From Comamonadaceae bacterium (GTDB lineage: Bacteria; Pseudomonadota; Gammaproteobacteria; Burkholderiales; Burkholderiaceae_C), in NCBI GenBank assembly GCA_947371915.1, contig CANBRM010000001.1:1-64000 (forward strand): a DNA stretch of 64,000 bases, written 5' to 3'. Shown in pieces: positions 18,785 to 27,350 of this stretch. A model generated the notes under the pieces. The model was given only the letters and a program-made list of their open reading frames with translations, was not told where the DNA came from and made no database searches. Numbering within the stretch: the stretch's first letter is position 1; each line of letters starts with the position of its first letter. A program made the position numbers and the translations under genes.

Positions 18785-18964
18785 TCAGTGGTCGCGTTCG
18801 GTTGTTTCGCTTATGGACGCGTTTTTGGCGCTGTCGGCAGCCGCTTGGTCCAGTGCGGCTTGGTGCTGGGCCTCGGTCTCGCTGCGGCCTGAGAACATGG
18901 TCCACCACACGATCACCACCAAGATGCAACCTGCGCCCAGCGCTTCAAGCAAAATCAAGAACAT
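18785..18964 (-). CDS. Small single-pass membrane protein, unknown function
   Basis: A 59-residue reading frame starting at ATG 18964: MFLILLEALGAGCILVVIVWW is one membrane span, followed by TMFSGR and a charged, Ala/Gln/Glu-rich tail. I recall similar short proteins (LLEALGA...VFIVWWTMFSGR) in other Comamonadaceae, which is why I call it, but I cannot name a function. Its start and that of mltA share the same CATG (18962-18965): the two genes are divergent and overlap by two bases. No room remains for a separate promoter between them. Confidence 0.6.
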   Translation of the reverse strand: MFLILLEALGAGCILVVIVWWTMFSGRSETEAQHQAALDQAAADSAKNASISETTERDH

Positions 18965-20183
18965 GAAAAAAATCCTGTGGCATGTGGTGGGGGTTCTGAT
19001 TGTAGGAAGCTTGGTTTCTTGCAGCACAGGCTCGGGCTATCGTGTGCCGGTGGACGAATACAGCCGCCCTGCGTCTCGTGCAGAGCCCTTGCCGAGCGCC
19101 AGGGTCGTGCCAGATTTGCCCCGCGCGACGGGCACGTTGGCCGGCATGCCGGGCACGCCCAATCCGCGCACCAGTTACCGCAGCCGTTGGGTGCCAGTGT
19201 CGTGGGGCGAGGTGCCCGGATGGCAGAACGACGACTTGCAAGACGCATGGAACGCGTGGCTGCAAAACTGCGAACGCCCCGGCCCCGTTTTTGCGCCGCT
19301 GTGCCAAAACGTGCGTCAACTTTCCTTGGGCAGCGTGGATGAGCGCCGCGTGTGGATGATGAGTCAGTTGCAGCCTTATCGTGTTGAGGCGGCAGACACG
19401 GGGGCGGCTGATGGGCTGCTCACCAGTTATTACGAACCGCTGTTCGATGCGTCGCCCACTCAGCGCCCCGGTTTTGACGTGCCTTTGTACGCACCACCCG
19501 AAGCCCTAAGCGAGGCCAAGCGCAGCGGTCGACCTTGGTTCAGCCGCCAAGAGATCGACACGCACCCCCCCGCCCGTGACATCTTGCGAGGGCGCGAAGT
19601 GGCGTGGTTGTCCGACCCCGTGGATGCGCTGGTGCTGCACATCCAAGGCTCGGGCCGTGTGCGGTTTACCAACCCCGACGGCAGCGTGCGTGTGGTGCGT
19701 TTGGCATTTGCGGGGGCGAACGAGTGGCCTTACCAAAGCGTGGGCCGTTGGTTGCTGGACCGCGGTTTGATCCGCGACGCGTCATGGCCGGGCATCAAAG
19801 CGTGGATTGTGGCGACCCAGCAAAGCAATCCCGCTTTGGTGCAAGAGATGTTGTGGAGCAACCCGCGCTACGTGTTTTTCCGTGAAGAAACGCGAACGGG
19901 TGCGGAGGCCAGCTTGGGGCCCCGCGGTGCACAAGGCGTACCTTTGACCGCGGGGCGTTCGATTGCGGTGGACAAAGATTCGATTCCTTACGGCACGCCC
20001 GTGTGGATGGCGTCTGCCGGTCCGAATGTGAATTTGCAGCGCTTGGTGTTTGCGCAAGACACGGGCAGCGCCATTGTGGGTGCGGTGCGCGCAGATTATT
20101 TTGCGGGAACAGGCCCTGAGGCCGGGGATTTTGCAGGTCGTATGAAACAGCCTTTACGCCTTTGGGTGTTGTGGCCGAGGTAA
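18963..20183 (+). CDS. mltA: Membrane-bound lytic murein transglycosylase A
   Basis: MltA cleaves the beta-1,4 MurNAc-GlcNAc bond of peptidoglycan, forming 1,6-anhydro ends, at the inner face of the outer membrane. The 406-residue protein has a lipoprotein signal (MKKILWHVVGVLIVGSLVSC) with lipobox LVSC. The MltA body shows GLLTSYYEPLF, ALVLHIQGSGRV and the C-terminal 3D domain (VFAQDTGSAIVGAVRADYFAG), whose conserved Asp residues include the catalytic acid. ATG 18963 is selected since the lipoprotein signal begins there; a longer in-frame start at 18777 would hide it. The next gene begins 4 bases after the stop. Confidence 0.95.
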   Translation: MKKILWHVVGVLIVGSLVSCSTGSGYRVPVDEYSRPASRAEPLPSARVVPDLPRATGTLAGMPGTPNPRTSYRSRWVPVSWGEVPGWQNDDLQDAWNAWLQNCERPGPVFAPLCQNVRQLSLGSVDERRVWMMSQLQPYRVEAADTGAADGLLTSYYEPLFDASPTQRPGFDVPLYAPPEALSEAKRSGRPWFSRQEIDTHPPARDILRGREVAWLSDPVDALVLHIQGSGRVRFTNPDGSVRVVRLAFAGANEWPYQSVGRWLLDRGLIRDASWPGIKAWIVATQQSNPALVQEMLWSNPRYVFFREETRTGAEASLGPRGAQGVPLTAGRSIAVDKDSIPYGTPVWMASAGPNVNLQRLVFAQDTGSAIVGAVRADYFAGTGPEAGDFAGRMKQPLRLWVLWPR

Positions 20184-20187
20184 GCAC

Positions 20188-20685
20188 ATGTCAATTCAAC
20201 AATTCAATGGCGAGTGGATTTCTCAAGAAGACCGGGTGCTGTTTCGCTTCAACACCAGCACGGGCGAAGAGTTCAGTTTTTGGCTGACGCGCATGATGCT
20301 CAAAGGTTTGATTCAGGGCACCCAACATGTGGCGGTGAAAGCGCTTGAGAAAACGCACGAGCCCCAAGTGGCGCAAGCCATGCAGTCGTTCCAACAACAA
20401 GCCGTGGCGCAGCAGGCCAACTTCAACGACGCTTACAAACCCGCGGCACAAAAGCCCTTGGGTGAAGTCCCCTTGTTGGTGATCGGCTTGGTGATCAACC
20501 AACAAGACGATGGGCAAACCGCGATTGAGTTGCAGCTGATCACCAAAAACAGCGTGAACTTGAAGTTGCCGCCCCATGTGCTGCAAATCATGATGACGTT
20601 GCTGAACAAGCTGCAAGAAAAAGCGGGTTGGAGCGTGGGCTTTGATGCACTTCCCCAGCCGGCGGATCAAATTCGTTTGCATTGA
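20188..20685 (+). CDS. Conserved hypothetical protein
   Basis: I do not recognise a domain in this 165-residue protein. It is cytoplasmic by composition, with no signal peptide or membrane span. It contains an N-terminal beta-like part (FNGEWISQEDRVLFRFNTS), a Gln-rich helix in the middle (QAMQSFQQQAVAQQANF) and a hydrophobic strand LGEVPLLVIGLVINQ. It follows mltA by 4 bases and is therefore probably co-transcribed with it. Normal codon use and the tight spacing make it a real gene. Confidence 0.7.
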   Translation: MSIQQFNGEWISQEDRVLFRFNTSTGEEFSFWLTRMMLKGLIQGTQHVAVKALEKTHEPQVAQAMQSFQQQAVAQQANFNDAYKPAAQKPLGEVPLLVIGLVINQQDDGQTAIELQLITKNSVNLKLPPHVLQIMMTLLNKLQEKAGWSVGFDALPQPADQIRLH

Positions 20686-20703
20686 ACCAGTAAAGCTAAA
20701 AGT

Positions 20704-20730
20704 TTGAACTATAGTATTTGTTCTTATAAC
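20704..20730 (+). promoter_or_regulatory. Candidate promoter of the Bor-like lipoprotein pair
   Basis: An unusually AT-rich stretch precedes the first lipoprotein gene. TTGAAC (20704-20709) and TATAAC (20725-20730) resemble -35 and -10 boxes, though the 15-base spacer is short. The -10 lies 17 bases before the ATG at 20748. Confidence 0.45.
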
Positions 20731-20747
20731 TTTATGAGTTCTTTGTC

Positions 20748-21038
20748 ATGAAAAAACTTGTCATGGTGGCTGCGACAGCTTTGGCCCTCACGGGTTGTGC
20801 TGTTCAGCGTTTCGATTTGCAGCCTGCGACCCAAGATGCCGCTGCTTACAACGATTCGCAATCTTTCTGGGTCTACGGCGTGGGTCAAACCGAAGAAGTT
20901 GATGCTGCAAAAGTCTGCGGTGGTGCGAAGAAGGTCCAACGCGTAGAAACCCAAGTGACGGCCGCTAACGCTGCCTTGACTTTTGTGACCTTGGGTATTT
21001 ATGCACCCCGCCAAATTCGCGTGTTTTGTATCCGTTGA
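20748..21038 (+). CDS. Bor/Iss family lipoprotein (first of two)
   Basis: A 96-residue lipoprotein with signal MKKLVMVAATALALTGC (lipobox LTGC). The mature part matches the Bor/Iss family pattern: SQSFWVYGVGQ, DAAKVCGGAKKVQRVET and FVTLGIYAPRQIRVFC. Bor of phage lambda and Iss of E. coli virulence plasmids are outer-membrane lipoproteins linked to serum resistance; chromosomal relatives in environmental bacteria have no proven role. A second, diverged member follows 15 bases downstream, and the pair is closed by a strong terminator, so they form a two-gene unit. Confidence 0.82.
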   Translation: MKKLVMVAATALALTGCAVQRFDLQPATQDAAAYNDSQSFWVYGVGQTEEVDAAKVCGGAKKVQRVETQVTAANAALTFVTLGIYAPRQIRVFCIR

Positions 21039-21053
21039 TCGAGGACGATTGCT

Positions 21054-21341
21054 ATGAAAAAACTTCTTTTATCCATATTCATGGTCGCCATGCTTGGCGC
21101 TTGCTCTACGCAGACAGCGATCATCAATGGCAATACGGGCAAGCTCGGCAAACAAGACATGCAAACATTCTTTGTGCATGGCTTGGGTGAGCAACAACAA
21201 ACCATTGACGCTGCGGCTGTTTGCGGCGGCGCTGACAAAGTGGTCAAGGTTGAGCGCGTGACGTCTTTTGTGAATGGCTTGTTGAGCATGTTGACCAGCA
21301 GCATTTACACACCTTACGACGCGAAGGTCTATTGCCTGTAA
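21054..21341 (+). CDS. Bor/Iss family lipoprotein (second of two)
   Basis: A 95-residue lipoprotein with signal ending in the lipobox LGAC and the same family signature as its upstream neighbour: MQTFFVHGLGEQQ, DAAAVCGGADKVVKVERV and SIYTPYDAKVYC. The paired Cys residues of the family (VCGG and the C-terminal VYC) are kept in both copies. The two mature sequences are related but clearly diverged, which points to an old tandem duplication. The function in this bacterium is unknown; surface protection is the only precedent. Confidence 0.82.
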   Translation: MKKLLLSIFMVAMLGACSTQTAIINGNTGKLGKQDMQTFFVHGLGEQQQTIDAAAVCGGADKVVKVERVTSFVNGLLSMLTSSIYTPYDAKVYCL

Positions 21342-21360
21342 CTGATTCGCTTGAATCGCA

Positions 21361-21394
21361 AAAAAAGCCCATCTGGCAACAGATGGGCTTTTTT
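21361..21394 (+). terminator. Strong Rho-independent terminator after the lipoprotein pair
   Basis: A 14-base perfect stem (AAAAAAGCCCATCT paired with AGATGGGCTTTTTT) around the loop GGCAAC, followed by more T residues. The A/T ends make it potentially bidirectional. It separates the lipoprotein unit from the indolepyruvate oxidoreductase gene at 21485. Confidence 0.93.
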
Positions 21395-21484
21395 GTTTTT
21401 CATGGATCGCGTGTCTCCAAGGTAACGCCTTGGCACCCTGCGAGGCCTACACTTCGCGTCACGACGACCCAACCGGAGACACGC

Positions 21485-24400
21485 ATGAACGCCCCCTTGC
21501 CCGAGCACATTCGCCGCGCCCTCGAAACCGTGACGCTGGACGACAAATACAGCCTCGATGCGGGTCGAGCTTTCATGAGTGGGGTGCAGGCCTTGGTCAA
21601 GCTGCCCATGCTGCAGCGCCAACGCGATGCGTTGCAAGGCAAAAACACCGCGGGCTTCATCAGCGGCTACCGTGGCTCGCCTCTGGGGGGCTACGACCAA
21701 GCCTTGTGGAAAGCCAAAGATTATTTGAAGGCGCAGCACATCGTGTTTCAACCCGGTGTGAACGAAGAGTTGGCCGCCACGGCCTTGTGGGGCACGCAGC
21801 AATTGGGCTTTGCGCCTCCAGGCAGCAACAAGTTTGATGGCGTGTTCGGCATTTGGTATGGCAAAGGACCCGGTGTGGACCGTTGCTCTGATGTGTTCAA
21901 ACACGCCAACATGGCGGGCACAACGCCTTGGGGCGGCGTGTTGGCCGTTGCAGGTGACGACCACATTGCCAAGAGCTCCACAGCGGCGCACCAAAGCGAC
22001 CACATTTTCAAAGCTTGCGGCACGCCGGTGTTCTTCCCAGCCAGCGTGCAGGACATTTTGGATTTGGGTTTGCACGGCATCGCCATGAGCCGCTTTTCGG
22101 GCGTGTGGTCGGGCATGAAGACGATCCAAGAAATTGTGGAGTCCAGCGCGACCGCGGTGATTGATCCTGACCGCGTCAACATCGTGATTCCTGAGTTTGA
22201 GATGCCCGCAGGCGGCATCCACATTCGCTGGCCCGACGACGCGCTTAGCCAAGAGGCGCGCTTGTTTGACTACAAGTGGTACGCCGCTTTGGCCTATGTG
22301 CGTGCCAACCGCTTGAACTACAACGTGATTGAGGGGCAGAACGACCGCTTAGGCCTGATCGCCAGCGGCAAGGCCTACAACGACACGCGCCAAGCTTTGC
22401 TCGATTTGGGGCTGGACGACGACACCTGCCGCCGCATCGGCATTCGCCTGCACAAAGTGGCTGTGGTGTGGCCGCTGGAGGCGCAGCTCACGCGTGAGTT
22501 CGCCACGGGCTTGCAAGAGATTTTGGTGATCGAAGAGAAGCGCCAAGTCATTGAGTACCAACTCAAAGAAGAGCTCTACAACTGGCGCGCCGATGTGCGT
22601 CCGGTGGTGCTGGGTAAGTTCAACGAGACGAGCGCGGGCGGCGGCGAGTGGTCGGTGCCCAACCCCAAAGACAGCACCCTGTTGCGTGCGAATGCTGACC
22701 TGAACCCTTCGTTGATCGCCAAGGCGATTGCCCAGCGCGTGCTCAAACTCGGCGTAGATGCTGACACCACCGCCCGCATCAATGCGCAGCTGGCCATCAT
22801 CACCGCCAAAGAGCAGGCGATGACCACGGTGGAGGTCAAGGCCGACCGTCAGCCGTGGTTTTGCTCGGGTTGCCCACACAACACCAGCACCAAAGTGCCC
22901 GAAGGTTCGCGTGCCATGGCCGGTATTGGCTGCCACTTCATGACCTTGTGGATGGACCGCAGCACCTCGGGCTTTACCCAAATGGGCGGCGAAGGCACGC
23001 CTTGGGTGGGGCAACAACCCTTTGTGAACGACGCACACATCTTTGCCAACATCGGTGACGGCACGTACTTCCACAGCGGCATTTTGGCCATCCGCCAAAG
23101 TGTGGCGGCTGGGGTGAACATCACCTACAAAATTTTGTACAACGACGCCGTCGCCATGACCGGTGGCCAGCCCGTGGGCGAGCGCCCAGAGGGTCATAAC
23201 ACTTTGCAAATTGCGCAGAGCATGAAGGCCGAGGGCGCACAACGCATCGTCATCGTGACCGACGAGCCCGAAAAATACGAAGGCGCTGATTTGGTGAGCG
23301 GTGTGGATGTGTTCCACCGCGATGCGCTGGACCGCGTTCAGCGCGAGATGCGCGAGATCAAAGGCTGCACGGTCATCATTTACGACCAAACCTGCGCCAC
23401 CGAGAAACGTCGTCGTCGCAAACGTGGCACGATGGTGGACCCCGCCGTACGCGTGCTGATCAACGAACTCGTGTGCGAAGGCTGTGGTGACTGCGGCGTG
23501 CAAAGCAATTGCTTGAGCGTGGAGCCCTTAGAAACCGATTTCGGCCGTAAACGCACCATCAACCAAAGCACCTGCAACAAAGACACCAGTTGTCTCAAAG
23601 GCTTTTGCCCCAGCTTTGTCACCGTTGAAGGCGGGCAGCTGAAAAAGAAGGCCAAAGGGGTGTCCAAAATCGCCATGCCCGATGGGGCATTGCCAGAGCC
23701 CACTTTGCCCAGCACCAAGCACGCGTGGGGCATGGTGGTGGCGGGTGTGGGGGGCACAGGTGTCATCACCATCGGCCAGTTGTTGGGCATGGCCGCGCAC
23801 ATTGAAGGAAAAGGCATCGTCACGCAAGACTCGGCGGGCTTGGCGCAAAAAGGTGGCGCGACGTGGAGCCATGTGTTGATTGCCGACACCCAAGAGACCA
23901 TTCGCACCACGCGGGTCAGCATGGCCGCAGCCGACTTGATCATCGGTTGCGACCCCATCGTCTCGGCGGGCAAAGAAACCTTGCAACGCATGCTGGCCGG
24001 CCGCACCCATGTGGCCTTGAACGCGCACAGCACGCCCACCGCCGCGTTTGTGAAAAACACCGACTGGCAAAACCCCGCCGACCAATGCTTGGCCGACATC
24101 GCGCAGACCGTCGGTGTTGACGGTGTGAGCGCGTTTGATGCCAACCGCGTTTCTTTGCAGGCACTGGGTGACAGCATTTATATCAACCCTATGTTGCTGG
24201 GCTACGCCTGGCAAAAGGGTTGGGTGCCGTTGGGGCTAGAGGCGCTGATGCGAGCCATTGAACTCAATAACGTGGCGATCGAGCAAAACAAGGCGGCGTT
24301 TACGTGGGGCCGTCATTGCGCGCACGACCTTGTGGGCGTGAATGCGCTGGTTGACGCTTCGCAAAACCCCGCCCAAGTGGTGCAGTTCCATGCCCGCCCT

Positions 24401-25024
24401 AACGTGGATGCCATCGTTGACCAACGCGTGGCCTTTCTTACCGACTACCAAGACGCGGCTTACGCGCAAACCTACCGCATGGCGGTGGACCGTGTGCGTG
24501 CGGCTGAAGCCACCTTGCAAAAAACCAGCTTGACCGAGGCCGTGGCGCGCAACTTGTTCAAGCTCATGGCCTACAAAGACGAGTACGAAGTGGCCCGTTT
24601 GCACACCGATGCCGCGTTTTTGCAAAAAATCAGCGGCATGTTTGAGGGCGATTTCAAAGTGAATTACCACTTGGCCCCGCCCTTGATCGCCAAGACCAAC
24701 GCCAAAGGCGAGTTGCAAAAGCAGAAATTTGGCCCCCTCATATTGACGGGCTTCAAACTGCTCAAGCACCTCAAAGGCTTGCGTGGCACGGCGTTCGATG
24801 TGTTTGGCCGAACCGAAGAGCGTCGCACCGAGCGCGCTTTGATTGGCGAATACCAAGCCAGCATTGACCAAGTGCTCGCCAAACTCAGCGCGGACAACCA
24901 CGCGCTGGCGCTGGACATTGCCCGACTCCCTGAGCAAATCAAAGGCTTTGGCCACGTGAAAGCCCGTCATTTGGCGGCGGTGCGTGGCAAGTGGGCGAGT
25001 TTGATGGGCGCGTGGCAGGGTTAA
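21485..25024 (+). CDS. Indolepyruvate ferredoxin oxidoreductase family protein, fused alpha-gamma type
   Basis: This 1179-residue protein oxidatively decarboxylates an arylpyruvate or related 2-oxoacid to the acyl-CoA using thiamine diphosphate and iron-sulphur clusters. In order: an N-terminal pyrimidine-binding domain (GYRGSPLGGYDQ), a TPP-binding domain (CSGCPHNTSTKVPEGSRA and GIGCHFM, about 455-485; GDGTYFHSG), a Cys-rich cluster segment (CEGCGDCGVQSNC and CNKDTSCLKGFCPS, about 663-705), and a gamma domain (VAGVGGTGVITIGQLL). This large form is common in aerobic beta-proteobacteria. ATG 21485 (MNAPLPEHIRRAL) is preferred over the frame-open start at 21332, which overlaps the terminator. 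It stands alone between a terminator and yajC. Confidence 0.92.
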   Translation: MNAPLPEHIRRALETVTLDDKYSLDAGRAFMSGVQALVKLPMLQRQRDALQGKNTAGFISGYRGSPLGGYDQALWKAKDYLKAQHIVFQPGVNEELAATALWGTQQLGFAPPGSNKFDGVFGIWYGKGPGVDRCSDVFKHANMAGTTPWGGVLAVAGDDHIAKSSTAAHQSDHIFKACGTPVFFPASVQDILDLGLHGIAMSRFSGVWSGMKTIQEIVESSATAVIDPDRVNIVIPEFEMPAGGIHIRWPDDALSQEARLFDYKWYAALAYVRANRLNYNVIEGQNDRLGLIASGKAYNDTRQALLDLGLDDDTCRRIGIRLHKVAVVWPLEAQLTREFATGLQEILVIEEKRQVIEYQLKEELYNWRADVRPVVLGKFNETSAGGGEWSVPNPKDSTLLRANADLNPSLIAKAIAQRVLKLGVDADTTARINAQLAIITAKEQAMTTVEVKADRQPWFCSGCPHNTSTKVPEGSRAMAGIGCHFMTLWMDRSTSGFTQMGGEGTPWVGQQPFVNDAHIFANIGDGTYFHSGILAIRQSVAAGVNITYKILYNDAVAMTGGQPVGERPEGHNTLQIAQSMKAEGAQRIVIVTDEPEKYEGADLVSGVDVFHRDALDRVQREMREIKGCTVIIYDQTCATEKRRRRKRGTMVDPAVRVLINELVCEGCGDCGVQSNCLSVEPLETDFGRKRTINQSTCNKDTSCLKGFCPSFVTVEGGQLKKKAKGVSKIAMPDGALPEPTLPSTKHAWGMVVAGVGGTGVITIGQLLGMAAHIEGKGIVTQDSAGLAQKGGATWSHVLIADTQETIRTTRVSMAAADLIIGCDPIVSAGKETLQRMLAGRTHVALNAHSTPTAAFVKNTDWQNPADQCLADIAQTVGVDGVSAFDANRVSLQALGDSIYINPMLLGYAWQKGWVPLGLEALMRAIELNNVAIEQNKAAFTWGRHCAHDLVGVNALVDASQNPAQVVQFHARPNVDAIVDQRVAFLTDYQDAAYAQTYRMAVDRVRAAEATLQKTSLTEAVARNLFKLMAYKDEYEVARLHTDAAFLQKISGMFEGDFKVNYHLAPPLIAKTNAKGELQKQKFGPLILTGFKLLKHLKGLRGTAFDVFGRTEERRTERALIGEYQASIDQVLAKLSADNHALALDIARLPEQIKGFGHVKARHLAAVRGKWASLMGAWQG

Positions 25025-25062
25025 TCCCCGTTACACCCCTGCCGCATACAATCCGCGATTGG

Positions 25063-25091
25063 CCCGCTTAGGCGTTTTGCACCTAGGCGGG
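25063..25091 (+). promoter_or_regulatory. Leader hairpin upstream of yajC
   Basis: A 10-base stem (CCCGCTTAGG with CCTAGGCGGG, one G-U wobble) around a 9-base loop lies between a TACAAT box (25047-25052) and the ribosome binding site (GGAG) of yajC. It would form in the 5' leader of the yajC-secD-secF mRNA. There is no T tract, so it is not a standard terminator; a role in translation or RNA stability is speculation. Confidence 0.45.
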
Positions 25092-25115
25092 AGTCCTTCT
25101 TATTGGAGTTCGATC

Positions 25116-25448
25116 GTGTTGATTTCTTCTGCTTTTGCTCAAACCGCCCCTGCCGCTGCTGCCGGTGGCGACATCATGTCTTCCCTCACAGGCATGTTGC
25201 CTTTGGTGTTGATGTTCGTGGTCTTGTATTTCGTGATGATTCGTCCTCAGATGAAGCGTCAAAAAGAACACAAAGCCATGATCGACGCACTCGCCAAAGG
25301 TGACGAAATCGCCACCGCTGGCGGCCTGCTCGGCAAAGTCACCAAACTCGGCGACAACACCCTGAGCTTGGAAGTTTCTCCTGGCGTGGAAGTGCAATTG
25401 CAGCGTACCGCTGTGGTGCAAGTGTTGCCCAAAGGCTCTGTCAAGTAA
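25116..25448 (+). CDS. yajC: Preprotein translocase subunit YajC
   Basis: YajC is the small inner-membrane partner of the SecDF complex. The 110-residue protein has a short Ala-rich N-terminus, one membrane span (GMLPLVLMFVVLYFVMI) and the family signature RPQMKRQKEHKAMIDALAKGDEIATAGGLLGKV. The start is GTG 25116 (VLISSAFAQ), preceded by GGAG nine bases upstream; the ATG-less extension from 25059 is not YajC-like. It is the first gene of yajC-secD-secF. Confidence 0.93.
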   Translation: MLISSAFAQTAPAAAAGGDIMSSLTGMLPLVLMFVVLYFVMIRPQMKRQKEHKAMIDALAKGDEIATAGGLLGKVTKLGDNTLSLEVSPGVEVQLQRTAVVQVLPKGSVK

Positions 25449-25468
25449 TCACTGATAACGAAGCGATC

Positions 25469-27321
25469 ATGAACCGTTACCCGTTTTGGAAATACGCGAT
25501 CATCGTGATCGCTTTGTTGATTGGCAGCATCTACACGCTGCCCAACTTTTTGGTGAAGCGCCTGCCGTTCAAGTGAGCGCAGGCAAACCTGGCGTGAAAG
25601 TGGACGTTGCCGTTCAAGAGCGCGTTGAAGCCGCCCTGAAAGCGGCCAACCTCACGCCTGAGGTGTTGACTTTGGACAACGGTTCGCTCAAAGCCCGCTT
25701 TGACAACACCGACACCCAGCTCAAAGCCAAAGACGCCATTCAGCACGCCTTGGTGCCTGACGCCAACGACCCTGCGTATGTGGTGGCCTTGAACCTCTTG
25801 GCCCGTTCCCCTGCATGGCTGACCAGCTTGGGCGCCTCGCCCATGTATTTGGGCTTGGACTTGCGCGGTGGTGTGCACTTCATGTTGCAAGTGGACATGC
25901 CTGCGGCCTTGACCAAAAAAGCCGAATCCTTGGCCGGTGACATTCGCACCGGCTTGCGCGAGAAAAACGTGCGCCACAGCGGCATTAGCCGTAACAACCA
26001 AACCATCGAAATTCGCTTTCGCGACATGGCCACCTTGGAATCTGCCCAGCGCGTGATTCAAGACCAGTTTGCCGATTTGCAAACGACCAGCGCACCCGAT
26101 GGCGCTGACTTCAAGCTCACCGCGGTGATCAACCCCGTGGCCGCCAAGCGCGTGCAAGAGCAAGCCATCAAACAAAACATCACCACGCTGCACAACCGGA
26201 TCAACGAGTTGGGCGTGGCCGAGCCTGTGATTCAACAGCAAGGCACCGACCGCATCGTGGTGCAACTGCCTGGCGTGCAAGACACGGCCAAGGCCAAAGA
26301 CATTTTGGGTCGCACGGCCACGCTAGAAATCCGCATGGTGGACGACAGCGCTGAAGCCCGCAGCGCCGAACTCAGCAACGGCCCTGTGCCTTTTGGCACC
26401 GAGCGCTTTTTGGAGCGCAGCGGCCAAGCGGTGATCGTGAAGAAGCAAGTCATCTTGACCGGCGAAAACCTCACCGATGCGCAACCCGGCTTTGACACCC
26501 AAAACCAAGAAGCGGCCGTGCATTTGACGCTCGACGCCAAAGGCGCGCGCATCTTCAAAGACGTGACGCGTGAAAGCGTGGGCAAACGGATGGCCATCTT
26601 GCTGTTTGAAAAAGGCAAGGGAGAAGTCGTCACCGCGCCTGTGATTCGCAGCGAAATCGGCGGTGGTCGTGTGCAAATTTCGGGTCGCATGAGCACCGTG
26701 GAAGCCAACGACACCGCGCTGTTGTTGCGCGCTGGCTCGTTGGCTGCACCGATGGAAATCATCGAAGAACGCACCATTGGCCCAAGCCTCGGTGCCGAAA
26801 ACATCGCCAAAGGTTTTGACTCGGTCACTTGGGGCTTTGTGGCCGTGACGGCCTTCATGTGTGTGTACTACATGCTGTTTGGCATGTTCTCCAGCGTGTC
26901 ATTGGCCGTGAACTTGTTGCTCTTGGTGGCGGTGCTCTCGATGTTGCAAGCCACGCTCACCTTGCCCGGCATGGCGGCGATGGCCTTGGTGTTGGGTATG
27001 GCGATTGACGCCAACGTGCTGATCAACGAACGCGTGCGCGAAGAGCTGCGCAACGGTGCCTCGCCCCAGTCGGCCATCCACGCCGGTTACGACCGTGCGT
27101 GGGCCACCATCCTAGACTCCAACGTCACCACCTTGATTGCTGGCTTGGCTTTGTTGGCCTTTGGCTCGGGCCCGGTGCGCGGCTTTGCCGTGGTGCATTG
27201 CTTGGGCATTTTGACCAGTATGTTCTCGGCCGTGTTCTTCTCGCGTGGCTTGGTCAACGTTTGGTACGGCCGTCAAAAGAAATTGCAAAGCGTGTCCATC
27301 GGCACCGTGTGGCGCGCCTGA
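25469..27321 (+). CDS. secD: Protein translocase subunit SecD, apparent frameshift near the 5' end
   Basis: SecD with SecF uses the proton gradient to complete protein export. The gene begins at ATG 25469 (MNRYPFWKYAIIVIALLIG, first membrane span), but after IYTLPNF this frame hits a stop at 25574-25576. The rest of SecD (FGEAPAVQVSAG onward) continues in another frame to 27321. One missing T in the T5 run at 25547-25551 explains this: six T would restore a normal 617-residue SecD. The body is intact: periplasmic P1 region, MYLGLDLRGGVHFMLQVD, the SecD/SecF membrane domain with LVLGMAIDANVLINERVREE, and the last helices. Either a sequencing error in a homopolymer or a genuine mutation; an export gene this important makes error more likely. 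Confidence 0.85.
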
Positions 27322-27350
27322 TCGCGTGGCGACAAGAAAGAAATTGAGTC

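Noticed and set aside
22349..23503. 384-codon open frame on the minus strand, with others at 21329-22252 and 23528-24214
   Set aside because: Antisense to the indolepyruvate oxidoreductase gene; no recognisable motif.
25486..27321. SecD starting at ATG 25486 in the downstream frame
   Set aside because: The first 25 or so residues of that frame (MEIRDHRDRF...) are not SecD-like, whereas ATG 25469 in another frame encodes the true SecD N-terminus; a frameshift explains both.
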